In this document: piece by piece, positions 9,522-18,066 of the stretch
Layout of the letters: each line of letters opens with the position of its first letter
How positions within the stretch are numbered: the stretch's first letter is position 1
DNA from: Bryobacterales bacterium
GTDB taxonomy: Bacteria; Acidobacteriota; Terriglobia; Bryobacterales; Bryobacteraceae
NCBI GenBank assembly: GCA_003142185.1
Contig: PLOR01000083.1
Span: forward strand, 14,792 to 73,663
Direction of reading: 5' to 3'
Length of the DNA: 58,872 bases
Notes under the pieces: generated by a model
Database searches by the model: none
Told to the model about the DNA's origin: nothing
The model's input: only the letters and a program-made list of their open reading frames with translations
Program-made: the position numbers and the translations under genes

Positions 9522-9791
9522 TTGGGTGCTGTGTTCCCCGGCTGTGCACCTTTTGTTTTATGGCGCGGAGTGCCGGAGGGCGCGGTGTCGCAGTACGTGA
9601 TCGGATATGCCCCAGGTACTTTCTACGTGGAGGATTTCGATGGCGATGGGAATCCCGATATCGTATTCGCCGCGGGGCACCCGTGCCACAGCCGACCTGT
9701 TGCCGGTTACCGGGCTGTGACCAGGAACAGGGAACTGGCGCTATGCAAGACCTACGACGCCATCGGCTACGAAATCGAGAGCCAGCCCTGA
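9522..9791 (+). pseudogene. Fragment with one FG-GAP/VCBS-type calcium-binding repeat
   Basis: An 89-codon frame (TTG start, no good ribosome-binding site) encodes a single VEDFDGDGNPDIVFAAGH motif, characteristic of FG-GAP/VCBS beta-propeller repeats found in strings of five to seven in intact proteins. One isolated repeat, no signal peptide and an unrelated tail suggest the remnant of a larger gene such as the CRTAC1 proteins at 31761 and 37784. Another frame across the same bases (9419-9799) has no recognisable motif. A small real protein cannot be excluded. Confidence 0.45.
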
Positions 9792-9799
9792 GTTTCTAA

Positions 9800-10330
9800 C
9801 CTAAGTTCGTCACGGCTAATGGCAAAGGACGCCGGGTATTTCAGAATCAGCCAGGCACGGCGTCTCCGGCGTTCATGCGACATCTGTCCCACGCGGTTTC
9901 CGAGTAGTCCGATCTTTGCGTGGCAGCCACGGAGGGGAACACTCGTCGAGACCGCGCCATCTCGCAGGTTCCAGGAGCATTACACTTTGTTCCAGTAGCA
10001 TTACACTTTGCGGATAGCAGCGACGACTCATACGCTGCCCGGAGTCTATTCGGGATCAGAGAGAAAATCGGCCGATAGCGAGCAAGGCGTTCTTAATGAA
10101 TGACAAGGGCCGCCTATAGCGTGCACCGCTCAACTGAATGGGAAACCGGCAATTATCTCCGCCAAGTTATTACAAAACACAATGATAGGGACATGTTTCG
10201 AGAGTCTTAGCGTGAAAGCTCCGCTAGCGGCAGACAATTAAAAACAGAGAAAACGTTTGGCCTGCCGTCACTGTAATACATCTGAGTTTTGCCCGAGTGC
10301 TTCAGCCGGAACGCCATCATGGGGCTCACA
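9800..10330. other. AT-rich intergenic zone before the polysaccharide locus
   Basis: About 530 bp without a supported gene. Its second half is clearly poorer in GC than its surroundings (for example 10150-10270), a usual sign of a regulatory leader or acquired DNA before capsule loci. It contains the 21-bp tandem repeat described separately and a CCGCTAGCGG palindrome near 10222. A long untranslated leader here would fit an antitermination-controlled operon. I could not place a promoter with confidence. Confidence 0.45.
9969..10010. repeat. Two tandem copies of a 21-bp repeat, possible IS-end remnant
   Basis: Two adjacent 21-bp units (9969-9989 and 9990-10010) differ at one base; both contain AGCATTACACTTTG after TTCCAG. 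Closely spaced repeated ends are known for IS21-family elements, so this may be an insertion-sequence scar. No transposase remnant is visible next to it, so that origin is a guess. Confidence 0.5.
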
Positions 10331-10879
10331 ATGGCGGAAGCCTGCCGAGGTGCGTTACCTATGCACTGGTTTGCACTGACCGTCAAGCCGCGCCACGAGA
10401 AGGCCGTCACCGAGCATCTTTCGGCCAGATCACTCGAAGCGTATGCACCGGTGTATCGCGAACGCCGGCGTTGGTCGGATCGCGTCAAGACCGTGGAGTT
10501 GCCGCTTTTCCCGAGGTATGTTTTCTGCCGGTTCTCTTTCGCGGACCGGCTGAAAGTCATCGGCATGCCCAGCGTCCAATCGGTCGTTGGATTTGGCGGC
10601 GAACCCGTCCCCGTTCCGGACGAGGAGATCGATGCGGTCAGAATGCTGGTGGGCTCCGGCCTCGCGGTTGCCCCCTGGCATTATCTTCGCATCGGGCAGC
10701 GCGTTCGGATTTGCGAGGGTCCCCTGTCCGGCCTGGAAGGAATTCTGGCCCGTGAAAAATCGGGATACCGCGTAGTGATCAACGTCGAATTGTTACAGCG
10801 CGGGGTCGCGGTTGAGATCGATCGCAATTTCGTCGGGACGATCGATGGCGCCCAACTGGTTTTAGCCTGCACGTCTTGA
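10331..10879 (+). CDS. NusG-like transcription antiterminator (UpxY/RfaH/LoaP type)
   Basis: The product contains the NusG N-terminal domain (WFALTVKPRHEKAVTEHL, then ELPLFPRYVFCRF) and a C-terminal KOW-type stretch (LRIGQRVRICEGPLSGLEG). Specialised NusG paralogs of this kind stand first in capsule and exopolysaccharide operons and let RNA polymerase read through long transcripts. That fits its place before a 20-kb locus. I chose ATG 10331 (182 residues; GGGG upstream). ATG 10361 (MHWFALTV) would remove ten residues and is equally plausible. Confidence 0.9.
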   Translation: MAEACRGALPMHWFALTVKPRHEKAVTEHLSARSLEAYAPVYRERRRWSDRVKTVELPLFPRYVFCRFSFADRLKVIGMPSVQSVVGFGGEPVPVPDEEIDAVRMLVGSGLAVAPWHYLRIGQRVRICEGPLSGLEGILAREKSGYRVVINVELLQRGVAVEIDRNFVGTIDGAQLVLACTS

Positions 10880-10889
10880 TACCCCTTCC

Positions 10890-11147
10890 ATGCCACGATC
10901 GCGGAAAAATCGAACGGTAGTTTTCCGGCTTACCCAGGCCGAATACGACCGCGTGAGGCTCGCGTGCGACGCGGCCGGGGCTCGCACTCTCTCCGAGTAC
11001 ACGCGATCGGAACTGTTGGATGGCTGCGAGACCGACTCGCAAGGCTCGACCAATCTGAAAAGATTCCACGCCATCGACGAAAAGCTCGAAGAACTGAAGG
11101 GGATGGTCAAACGCATTTCCGAACGGGTGGCGCCGGACGCGCAGTGA
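10890..11147 (+). CDS. Small ribbon-helix-helix-like protein
   Basis: An 85-residue basic protein. TVVFRLTQAEYDRVRLACDAAG followed by TLSEYTRSELL resembles the strand-helix-helix of MetJ/Arc or MobC-like DNA-binding proteins. The C-terminal 35 residues form a heptad-like helix (IDEKLEELKGMVKRISERV) that could dimerise. It sits 10 bp after the nusG-like gene and its stop touches the possible GTG start of the Wzi-like gene, so it belongs to the polysaccharide operon. A role as local regulator is an inference. No toxin partner is adjacent. Confidence 0.7.
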   Translation: MPRSRKNRTVVFRLTQAEYDRVRLACDAAGARTLSEYTRSELLDGCETDSQGSTNLKRFHAIDEKLEELKGMVKRISERVAPDAQ

Positions 11148-11179
11148 ATCGAAGGTGCTTGCTTCCAACCGGCAAAAAG

Positions 11180-12895
11180 ATGCGTTACCTACGCTCACTT
11201 CGCTCTATGACGGTGGTGTTGTTCCCTATGGCGGTCGCCTGCGCTCAAACCGTTCCTTCGGCGCTGCCGGGAAGCGCCGGCACCCGTTCCTCCGCCGAAA
11301 CCGCCGCGCCCGACTCAGGTTCGGCTTACGTCCCCATGGATAGTTGGATCTACGACGCGCTGGATCGCCTGGCCGCGTTCGGTCTCATCCCTTCGCAGAT
11401 TACCGGACTCCGCCCGTGGACTCGCGCGGAATGCCGTCGTCAAACCCGCGAAGCCGAAGAGCAGTTCCAGAAATCGCTGGGCGAGTACACTCCTCATCAC
11501 GTGGCTGGCGAGCTGTCCGCGATCGGGGTGGAAGCCGCCGCTCTGGTTTCCGCGCTCCATCGTGAGTTGGACTCGCCCGGCCCCGCCGCATCTTCCATCA
11601 CGCTGCAGTCCGTCTACACGCGCAACGGGGTGATTGCCGGCCCGGCGCTCAACGATAGCTTCCACTTCGGCCAGACCTGGACCGGCGACAACGGCCGTCC
11701 CTTCGGACGCGGCTGGAACTCCTATACCGGCTTCAGCGCGAACGCCGAATCGGGACGCTTCATCGCTTACATGAGCGGGGAGTACCAGCACGCCCCGGGC
11801 AGTGACCCGTACTCTCTCGCGGTCCGGCAGGCCATTTCCACGATGGACAGCATGCCCCTCCAACCCGCCGTCGCGCGATCCGATACCAATCGCTTCCGCG
11901 CGATCGAGGCATACGTCGGATTCCGCTTAGGGGACCTGGAGTTCACGGCTGGGAAGCAGGCTCTCTGGTGGGGTCCCACGTACGATGCTCCGCTCTCGTT
12001 CTCCAATAATGCCGAGCCCACCGAGAATTTGCGAATTTCCACTCTGCACCCGCTTCGCTTGAGGCTTCTCGGAGAAGTCCGGGCCGAGTTCGTGATCGGA
12101 AAACTGGATGGGCAACAGTATACCTGGCGCCCCTGGTTCAACGCGCAGAAGCTGTCTTTCAAGCTCACCGACAACCTCGAGATGGGCTTTACCCGCTGGT
12201 CCATATTCTGGGGCGTGGGCCATCCGATGACGCTGGGCAGCTTCATCGATAATTTCACCACCCTCAACGCCGGTGTCCCCGGCCGCGCCAACCCCGGCGA
12301 TCGCAAAGGCGGATTCGATTTCCGCTACCGCATCCCCGGCCTACGCAACTGGGTGACGCTCTATACCGATTCCTACTGCGACGACGATCCCTCACCCTTG
12401 GCTTCGCCGCACCGCTCCGCGATCGACCCAGGCATCTATCTGATGCGCGTACCTGGCATTCCGCACTTGAGTTTTCGCGTGGAAGCGCCCTCTACCACAC
12501 TGATGGGGCTCGACAACGTCATCAATTACGTGAACTACGAGTACCTGAGTGGCAACACCAACTACGGCCAACTGCTGGGCAGTTGGGTGGGCCGCGATGG
12601 GCGCGCGGAAGAGGCTTGGGCCACCTACCGGTTCTCACCGCGGAACAAAATCGAGCTGGGCTTTCGCCAATTGAAAGGCAGCGCGAAACTGATCCCCGGA
12701 GGCTCCACTCAGTCGGATCTCTCACTCGAGAGTTCGTACGCCTTGGCCCTCGACTGGCACGCCGATTTCTTCGTGCAATACGAGAAATTCTACGTGCCGC
12801 TCCTGGGCCCGCGCCGCAACAATCTCAGTAGTTGGATTCAACTGACCTGGGAGCCGAACCTCCAGATTTCCGAAAAAGGAACTAGACAGAAGTGA
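11180..12895 (+). CDS. Capsule assembly Wzi-like outer-membrane protein
   Basis: The 571-residue protein has a signal peptide ending near AVACAQ and a helical N-terminal part (YVPMDSWIYDALDRLAAFGLIP), then alternating amphipathic strands typical of a Wzi-type beta-barrel (AGKQALWWGPTYDAPLSFSNN, FTRWSIFWGVGHPMTLGSF). Wzi proteins sit in the outer membrane and tether or organise surface polysaccharide. ATG 11180 gives a normal-length signal peptide. GTG 11144 would overlap the preceding stop as GTGA, like many junctions in this locus, and is a real alternative. It is followed directly by the export-channel gene. Confidence 0.85.
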   Translation: MRYLRSLRSMTVVLFPMAVACAQTVPSALPGSAGTRSSAETAAPDSGSAYVPMDSWIYDALDRLAAFGLIPSQITGLRPWTRAECRRQTREAEEQFQKSLGEYTPHHVAGELSAIGVEAAALVSALHRELDSPGPAASSITLQSVYTRNGVIAGPALNDSFHFGQTWTGDNGRPFGRGWNSYTGFSANAESGRFIAYMSGEYQHAPGSDPYSLAVRQAISTMDSMPLQPAVARSDTNRFRAIEAYVGFRLGDLEFTAGKQALWWGPTYDAPLSFSNNAEPTENLRISTLHPLRLRLLGEVRAEFVIGKLDGQQYTWRPWFNAQKLSFKLTDNLEMGFTRWSIFWGVGHPMTLGSFIDNFTTLNAGVPGRANPGDRKGGFDFRYRIPGLRNWVTLYTDSYCDDDPSPLASPHRSAIDPGIYLMRVPGIPHLSFRVEAPSTTLMGLDNVINYVNYEYLSGNTNYGQLLGSWVGRDGRAEEAWATYRFSPRNKIELGFRQLKGSAKLIPGGSTQSDLSLESSYALALDWHADFFVQYEKFYVPLLGPRRNNLSSWIQLTWEPNLQISEKGTRQK

Positions 12896-15417
12896 TACAA
12901 CCAACCCCGATCTTGACGTGGCGCGCTCGCCGGCATATGGGACAGCTCGCTTGGGCCGCCGGGTTCTTGCCCGGCGTTGTTCCGCTTCGGCACGCCGGTC
13001 CCGCGGCTGTTCTCCTTGCTGTCGCGCTATTCGCTGCCTGCAGCCCCCCTGCCTCCGCCCAGGACACGGGCGACGCCCAGGATACGGACGCTGCGCAGGT
13101 CCTCGGCGCCACGCCCGTGCAGGCCGGCAAGTGCACGGGTCCACTCGGCTCTTTGCTGCCCGAGTGCCAGACTGGCAAGGCTGCCTCCGGCGACGTTCCC
13201 GCGCCTCCCCGTATCGCGGGAGGCTCGCGGATCGCACCCAACATCCGCACCGGCTCCGCCGGCCCCGTCGAAGCCGCTGGCGCCGAGGCCGCCACTCTGC
13301 TCCCGCCCGAGCCCCCGGCCCCCCCCACCGACTTCCAGCGCTTCGTAGCCTCATCTATCGGCGAGATCCTGCCCATCTTCGGCGCGAGCCTGTTTGAACG
13401 CGTGCCCACCACCTTCGCCCCGCTCGATCGCGTCCCCGTCACTGCCGACTATGTCGTCGGTCCCGGCGACCAGATCCTGCTCCGTGCGTGGGGCCAGGTG
13501 AATCTCGATCTTGAGCTCACCGTGGACCGCGCCGGCGCGGTGTTTGTTCCCCAGGCCGGCAACATGAATGTCGCCGGTCTCCAGTTCCAGCAACTCTCCG
13601 CTTACCTTCGCTCCCAGCTCGGGCGCGTCTTCCGTAATTTCGATCTCGATGTCAACCTGGGCCAGTTGCGCTCCATCCAGATCTTTGTCGTGGGAGAGGT
13701 CCGCCGGCCCGGTACTTACACTGTCAGTTCCCTCAGCACCCTCGTCAACGCCTTGTTCGCTTCCGGCGGCCCATCCAACCAGGGGTCCATGCGCCATATT
13801 CAGCTCAAGCGCGGCGCCGATATCGTCACCGAGTTCGACCTTTATGACCTCCTTCTGAATGGCGACAAATCCAAAGACGCGCGCCTGCTGCCCGGAGACG
13901 TCGTTTACTTTCCGCCCTCCGGTCCGCGAGCAGCCGTCGGCGGCAGCGTCCGAACCCCCGCCATCTATGAGCTGAAGGGCGGAAACAAAGTCGCCGACCT
14001 GATTCAGATGGCCGGCGGCTTGTCCGCGGTCGCCAACGTCCAGCGCGCTGCCTTGGAGCGCATTCACCAAAACGACTCCCGTGAGGTCCTCGAATTCAAG
14101 CTGGATGCAACGGGCATCGCCACCGGGATTGGCGATGGTGACCTTCTCTACGTTTCCACCATCGACCCGCGCTTCGCCAACGCCGTCACCCTGCGAGGCA
14201 ACGTGGCCAATCCCGGCCGCTTCCCCTGGCACGCCGGCATGCGCCTCCGCGACGTCATCCCGGATAAGGAAGCCCTCATCACTCGCGACTACTGGAAGAA
14301 ACACAACCTGCTGGGATATGTGCCGCCCGACGAAAGAGTGCCCGCCGACCCCTCCATCGAAACCCGCCGTGCGCCGGCCGGGACCGATATCACCTCAGCA
14401 CACCGCACGCTGACCGGGTCCGAAATCCGCACGCAGACCGGGACCGCTATCGCCGGCTTCGTCCCCGAGATCAACTGGACCTACGCCGTCATCGAGCGCC
14501 AGAACGCGCGCGATCTCAAGACCGAACTGGTCGCCTTCAATCCCGGCAAGCTTGTCCTTGACGGCGATGAAACCCAGAACCTGGAGTTGCGCCCCGGGGA
14601 CGTGGTGACCATCTTTTCCCAGGCCGATATCCGCGTCGCTATCTCGCAGCAGAATCCCAAGGTCCGCCTCGAAGGCGAATTCCACACGGCCGGCGTCTAT
14701 GACGCGCGCCCTGGCGAAACCCTTGGGGCCCTCGTCCAACGCGCCGGGGGACTTACCCCGCAGGCCTACCTCTACGGCTCCGAGTTCACGCGGGAATCGA
14801 CGCGTGTCGATCAGCAGCGCCGACTAGACCAGTTTACCGACGAGCTCGAGCGGGATCTCGATCAGACGGCTTCGAGGAACGTTGGCCGCGCCGCCTCGCC
14901 GGAGGATACCATCTCAGCCGCCCTCAGCATCGAAAACAGCCGCCGGATCATCGGCAGGATGCGCAATCTGAAAGCCACCGGCCGCATCGTTCTCCATCTG
15001 GAGCCTGGCTCGAACGATCTCACCAAACTCATGGACCTGCCGCTGGAAGACGGCGACAAATTCCTGGTTCCCGCGCGTCCGGCCACCGTGAACGTGTTTG
15101 GCGCCGTCTACAATCAGAACTCTTTCCTCTATGAGCCGGCCCAACGCATGGAAGATTATCTCCGCCGGTCCGGCGGCCCCACCCGGACGGCCGACAGGAG
15201 CCACATGTTCATCATTCGCGCCGACGGGTCCGTGTTGCCGAAGCAGGATGCGAGCCCCTTCAGAAAAGCCTTAGCGTTCGCGCCGATGAATCCGGGTGAC
15301 TCCATAGTGATGCCGGAGCAGGTTTTCAAGCCGGGAATCATGCGCGGATTGCGCGATTGGTCTGAGATCGTCGGCCAACTGGGCCTGGGCGCCGCAGCAG
15401 TCAACACCCTCAAGTAA
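12892..15417 (+). CDS. Polysaccharide export protein with SLBB repeats (Wza-like)
   Basis: The 841-residue protein starts at GTG in a GTGA overlap with the Wzi-like gene. It has an N-terminal membrane/signal segment (AVLLAVALFAACSPPASAQ) and a proline-rich linker. A poly-export domain follows at about 180-265 (YVVGPGDQILLRAWG, then FRNFDLDVNLGQLRSIQIFVVGEVRRPGTY) and then several SLBB beta-grasp modules (VGGSVRTPAIYELKG, LRGNVANPGRFPW, LEGEFHTAGVYDARPGE, VNVFGAVYNQNSFLYEPAQ). It would form the outer-membrane export channel and periplasmic ring. It is over twice the length of E. coli Wza (about 380 residues) because of extra SLBB units, as in other Acidobacteria-type and myxobacterial loci. 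Confidence 0.92.
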   Translation: MIQPTPILTWRARRHMGQLAWAAGFLPGVVPLRHAGPAAVLLAVALFAACSPPASAQDTGDAQDTDAAQVLGATPVQAGKCTGPLGSLLPECQTGKAASGDVPAPPRIAGGSRIAPNIRTGSAGPVEAAGAEAATLLPPEPPAPPTDFQRFVASSIGEILPIFGASLFERVPTTFAPLDRVPVTADYVVGPGDQILLRAWGQVNLDLELTVDRAGAVFVPQAGNMNVAGLQFQQLSAYLRSQLGRVFRNFDLDVNLGQLRSIQIFVVGEVRRPGTYTVSSLSTLVNALFASGGPSNQGSMRHIQLKRGADIVTEFDLYDLLLNGDKSKDARLLPGDVVYFPPSGPRAAVGGSVRTPAIYELKGGNKVADLIQMAGGLSAVANVQRAALERIHQNDSREVLEFKLDATGIATGIGDGDLLYVSTIDPRFANAVTLRGNVANPGRFPWHAGMRLRDVIPDKEALITRDYWKKHNLLGYVPPDERVPADPSIETRRAPAGTDITSAHRTLTGSEIRTQTGTAIAGFVPEINWTYAVIERQNARDLKTELVAFNPGKLVLDGDETQNLELRPGDVVTIFSQADIRVAISQQNPKVRLEGEFHTAGVYDARPGETLGALVQRAGGLTPQAYLYGSEFTRESTRVDQQRRLDQFTDELERDLDQTASRNVGRAASPEDTISAALSIENSRRIIGRMRNLKATGRIVLHLEPGSNDLTKLMDLPLEDGDKFLVPARPATVNVFGAVYNQNSFLYEPAQRMEDYLRRSGGPTRTADRSHMFIIRADGSVLPKQDASPFRKALAFAPMNPGDSIVMPEQVFKPGIMRGLRDWSEIVGQLGLGAAAVNTLK

Positions 15418-15473
15418 GTAACACGGGCCTTTACCGGCCCACAGCGACACGCTTCCATCGAGAGAGAATCAAA

Positions 15474-16700
15474 GTGCCAACTGACATAATCCCGAATCCG
15501 CCGCAGGATGCCATCGCCACCGAGCCGGAACCCTGGGCCGAAGCGCCGCCTGGACACGGCCTGCTGGATCTGCTGCTCGCGCTCGCCGAGCGGAAATGGT
15601 TCATTCTGTCGATGACCTTCGCCGGCGCCCTGGTCATGACGGTAGTCGCTTTCCTCCTGCCGCCCATGTACACAGCCACCGCGTCGATCATGCCTCCCCA
15701 GCAGCAGCAATCCGCCGCGTCGGCGCTGCTCGGCCAACTGGGTCCGCTCGCCTCCGCCGCCGGAGGTGGCCTCGGCTTCAAGACCCCTGCGGACATCTAC
15801 GTTGCGATACTGGGCAGCCGGACGATTGCCGACGATTTGATCCAGTCGTTCAATCTGCGCCAACTCTACAGTGTGCCGACCATGTATAGCGCGAGAAAAC
15901 AACTGGCTAGGCGATCCGCTTTTACCGGAGGGAAAGAACCCCTCATCAAGGTAACCGTCGAGGACCGCGACCCAAAACGCGCGGCAGCGCTTGCCAACGC
16001 CTACCTGGAGGAACTGGCCAGGCAGAACGGCCGCCTCGCACTGACCGAGTCCGCGCAACGCCGCCTCTTCTTCGAGCGCCAACTGGAAGCGCAGAAGAAG
16101 GCCCTGGCCGATGCGGAAGTCGCGCTGAAAGCGACCCAGGAGCGGACCGGTGTCTTGCAGGTCACCGCTCAGGTCGAGTCCGTCATTGGGAACATGGCGC
16201 GCCTGCGGTCTGCCATCGCAGGCCGTGAGGTCGCCCTCTCTTCATTGCAAAGCGCCGCCACGCCGCAGAACCCTGAGGTTGTGCGGCAGCAAGCGGAACT
16301 GGGTGCGCTGCGTCAACAACTGCAGAAGCTGGAGACAAGCGGCGATCCCGGTGGCCGTGGCGATACCTTTATTCCGACGTCGTTGGTTCCGAAAGTCGGC
16401 CTGGAATACGTGCGCGCCGTCCGCGACCTCAAGTACAACGAGACGCTGTTCGAGTTGCTCTTGAAACAGTATGAAGCCGCCAGAATCGATGAAGCAAAAG
16501 AGGCGCCGGTCATTCAAGTGGTTGACTCGGCCGTGCCGCCCGAACGTAGAAGCTGGCCCCCGCGGGGGGGATTCGCATTTGGCGGAGCTTTCGGCTGTGG
16601 AGTCATAGCCTGCCTGATTGCGGCAGGAACCAGCAGCCGCCTTCGGGATACTGAAAATGCAGACAAGCTCCGTCTCCTCAAGAAGAGCCTCATTGGTTAG
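15474..16700 (+). CDS. Wzz-type chain-length determinant / polysaccharide co-polymerase
   Basis: The 408-residue protein has two membrane helices bracketing a periplasmic coiled-coil domain. The first is WFILSMTFAGALVMTVVAFLLPP (about 43-65); the second is GGFAFGGAFGCGVIACLIAAG near the C-terminus, preceded by the proline-rich PERRSWPPRG. This is the Wzz architecture without a fused tyrosine kinase, so chain length would be set without an attached BY-kinase. The start is GTG 15474, preceded by GAGAGA. It lies 56 bp after the SLBB gene and overlaps the flippase gene if that starts at 16657. Confidence 0.9.
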   Translation: MPTDIIPNPPQDAIATEPEPWAEAPPGHGLLDLLLALAERKWFILSMTFAGALVMTVVAFLLPPMYTATASIMPPQQQQSAASALLGQLGPLASAAGGGLGFKTPADIYVAILGSRTIADDLIQSFNLRQLYSVPTMYSARKQLARRSAFTGGKEPLIKVTVEDRDPKRAAALANAYLEELARQNGRLALTESAQRRLFFERQLEAQKKALADAEVALKATQERTGVLQVTAQVESVIGNMARLRSAIAGREVALSSLQSAATPQNPEVVRQQAELGALRQQLQKLETSGDPGGRGDTFIPTSLVPKVGLEYVRAVRDLKYNETLFELLLKQYEAARIDEAKEAPVIQVVDSAVPPERRSWPPRGGFAFGGAFGCGVIACLIAAGTSSRLRDTENADKLRLLKKSLIG

Positions 16701-18066
16701 CCTCGGACGCGACGCTGTCGCACCTTCAGCAAGAGTCAAACTGTCGAGCTACGGCCTAATGAGAAGCTTTCTTGCCATCCACATCGGAAGCTTACGCTTC
16801 AATCTTGTTTCCTCTACGCTCGGCTACATGGGCTACGGCGCAGCACAGTGGGCCATGCTAATCGTCCTAGCCCGATTGGCGACTCCCGAAGCCGTCGGGC
16901 AGTTTTCCCTGGCCTTTGCGATCACTGCTCCGGTCTTTTTGGCTTTCGATATGCAGTTGCGGCGGATCGTCGCGAGCGATGTCACCCATAGGATTTCGCC
17001 CCGGGCGGCTCTTTCGGTCCGAGTGAGCGGGTGCGCGCTGGCTACCGCTGCAATCATGGTTGTTTCCGCATACCTACATTACTCCAGCGTGCAACGCGAC
17101 CTGAACTTAGCGGTAGCCCTCGCGAAGTCGTGTGAGAGCATCAGCGATCTGCTATACGGATACTTCCAACGCGTCGAGAAAATGCATTCAATAGCGTTTT
17201 CCTTATTGCTGAAGGGAGTTGGCGGTCTGGCCGGGTTATGGGCCGTGCTGTGGCAAACTGGCTCCGTGGTCCACGCGACGACGGCGGTTGCCTGTGCATG
17301 GTTCCTCCTGCTTGTGTCTTTTGATGCGCCCCGCGTGCGAAAGCTTTTGCGCCAAACAGCCCAACCTGCCGAAGTCGCGCCTGCGATAGCCTCCTGGAGG
17401 CCGCTCATTCGGATGGCCGGGCCTCTGGGGATCGCAATGGTGCTCAACTCTCTTGGCCAAAACATCCCGCGGTATGTTCTGGAGGCGGGGCGCGGACGCG
17501 CGGCTTTGGGCGTCTATGCAGCCGCAAGCTACTTCTTTCTGGTGGGCGCCCGGCTGACGATGGCCACGGCTGATGCTATCCTGCCGCGGCTAAGCAAACT
17601 GGCAAACACTGATTTGGACGCCTTCACGCGCATGCTTTGGAAGGCCGTCATCCCCATTGTGCTGCTTGGAATCGTCTTGGCGCTCCTCGCGATTCCGCTA
17701 GCACAGCCTCTGCTCGTCAGGCTCTATGGGCGGGCGTACGCCGCAGGCGCCGCGGCCTTGGTCATCGTCTTCTTGGCCTCAAGCCTGCACTGTATCGCAT
17801 GCATTTTTCAGGTGGCTTTGATGGCCTTGCGGCAAATCTACGTGCAAGTGGGAATCGTCGCTGCGGGAACTCTGTCCGCGCTGCTGGTGTCCGCGGCGCT
17901 CGTGAGTTCACTCGGCGGCACGGGCGCGGCTATCGGTTTGGCGGCGGGTCTGGGGTTGCAAGCCGTACTTTCGGGGGTCTTCACCTTCGCAAAGCTCCGC
18001 AGCATAAACGAAGCCCCGGTGGCCCAACCCGCTAACACACATCTGGCATCTCTAGTCGATCTGTGA
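16657..18066 (+). CDS. Polysaccharide flippase (Wzx/MATE-like)
   Basis: The product is strongly hydrophobic, with about 12 predicted helices (for example STLGYMGYGAAQWAMLIVLARLATPEAVGQFSLA and IPIVLLGIVLALLAIPLAQPLL), typical of the polysaccharide transporter superfamily that flips lipid-linked repeat units. ATG 16657 gives 469 residues and overlaps wzz by 44 bp. ATG 16759 would start nine residues before the conserved region and avoid the overlap, so the start is unsure. Its base composition is less GC-rich than the export genes, as is common for repeat-unit genes. The stop overlaps the next start (GTGA). Confidence 0.85.
   Translation: MQTSSVSSRRASLVSLGRDAVAPSARVKLSSYGLMRSFLAIHIGSLRFNLVSSTLGYMGYGAAQWAMLIVLARLATPEAVGQFSLAFAITAPVFLAFDMQLRRIVASDVTHRISPRAALSVRVSGCALATAAIMVVSAYLHYSSVQRDLNLAVALAKSCESISDLLYGYFQRVEKMHSIAFSLLLKGVGGLAGLWAVLWQTGSVVHATTAVACAWFLLLVSFDAPRVRKLLRQTAQPAEVAPAIASWRPLIRMAGPLGIAMVLNSLGQNIPRYVLEAGRGRAALGVYAAASYFFLVGARLTMATADAILPRLSKLANTDLDAFTRMLWKAVIPIVLLGIVLALLAIPLAQPLLVRLYGRAYAAGAAALVIVFLASSLHCIACIFQVALMALRQIYVQVGIVAAGTLSALLVSAALVSSLGGTGAAIGLAAGLGLQAVLSGVFTFAKLRSINEAPVAQPANTHLASLVDL

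Noticed and set aside
10964-11179. Upstream extension of the Wzi-like frame into the RHH gene
   Set aside because: The extension destroys the signal peptide position. Only GTG 11144 remains a reasonable alternative start.
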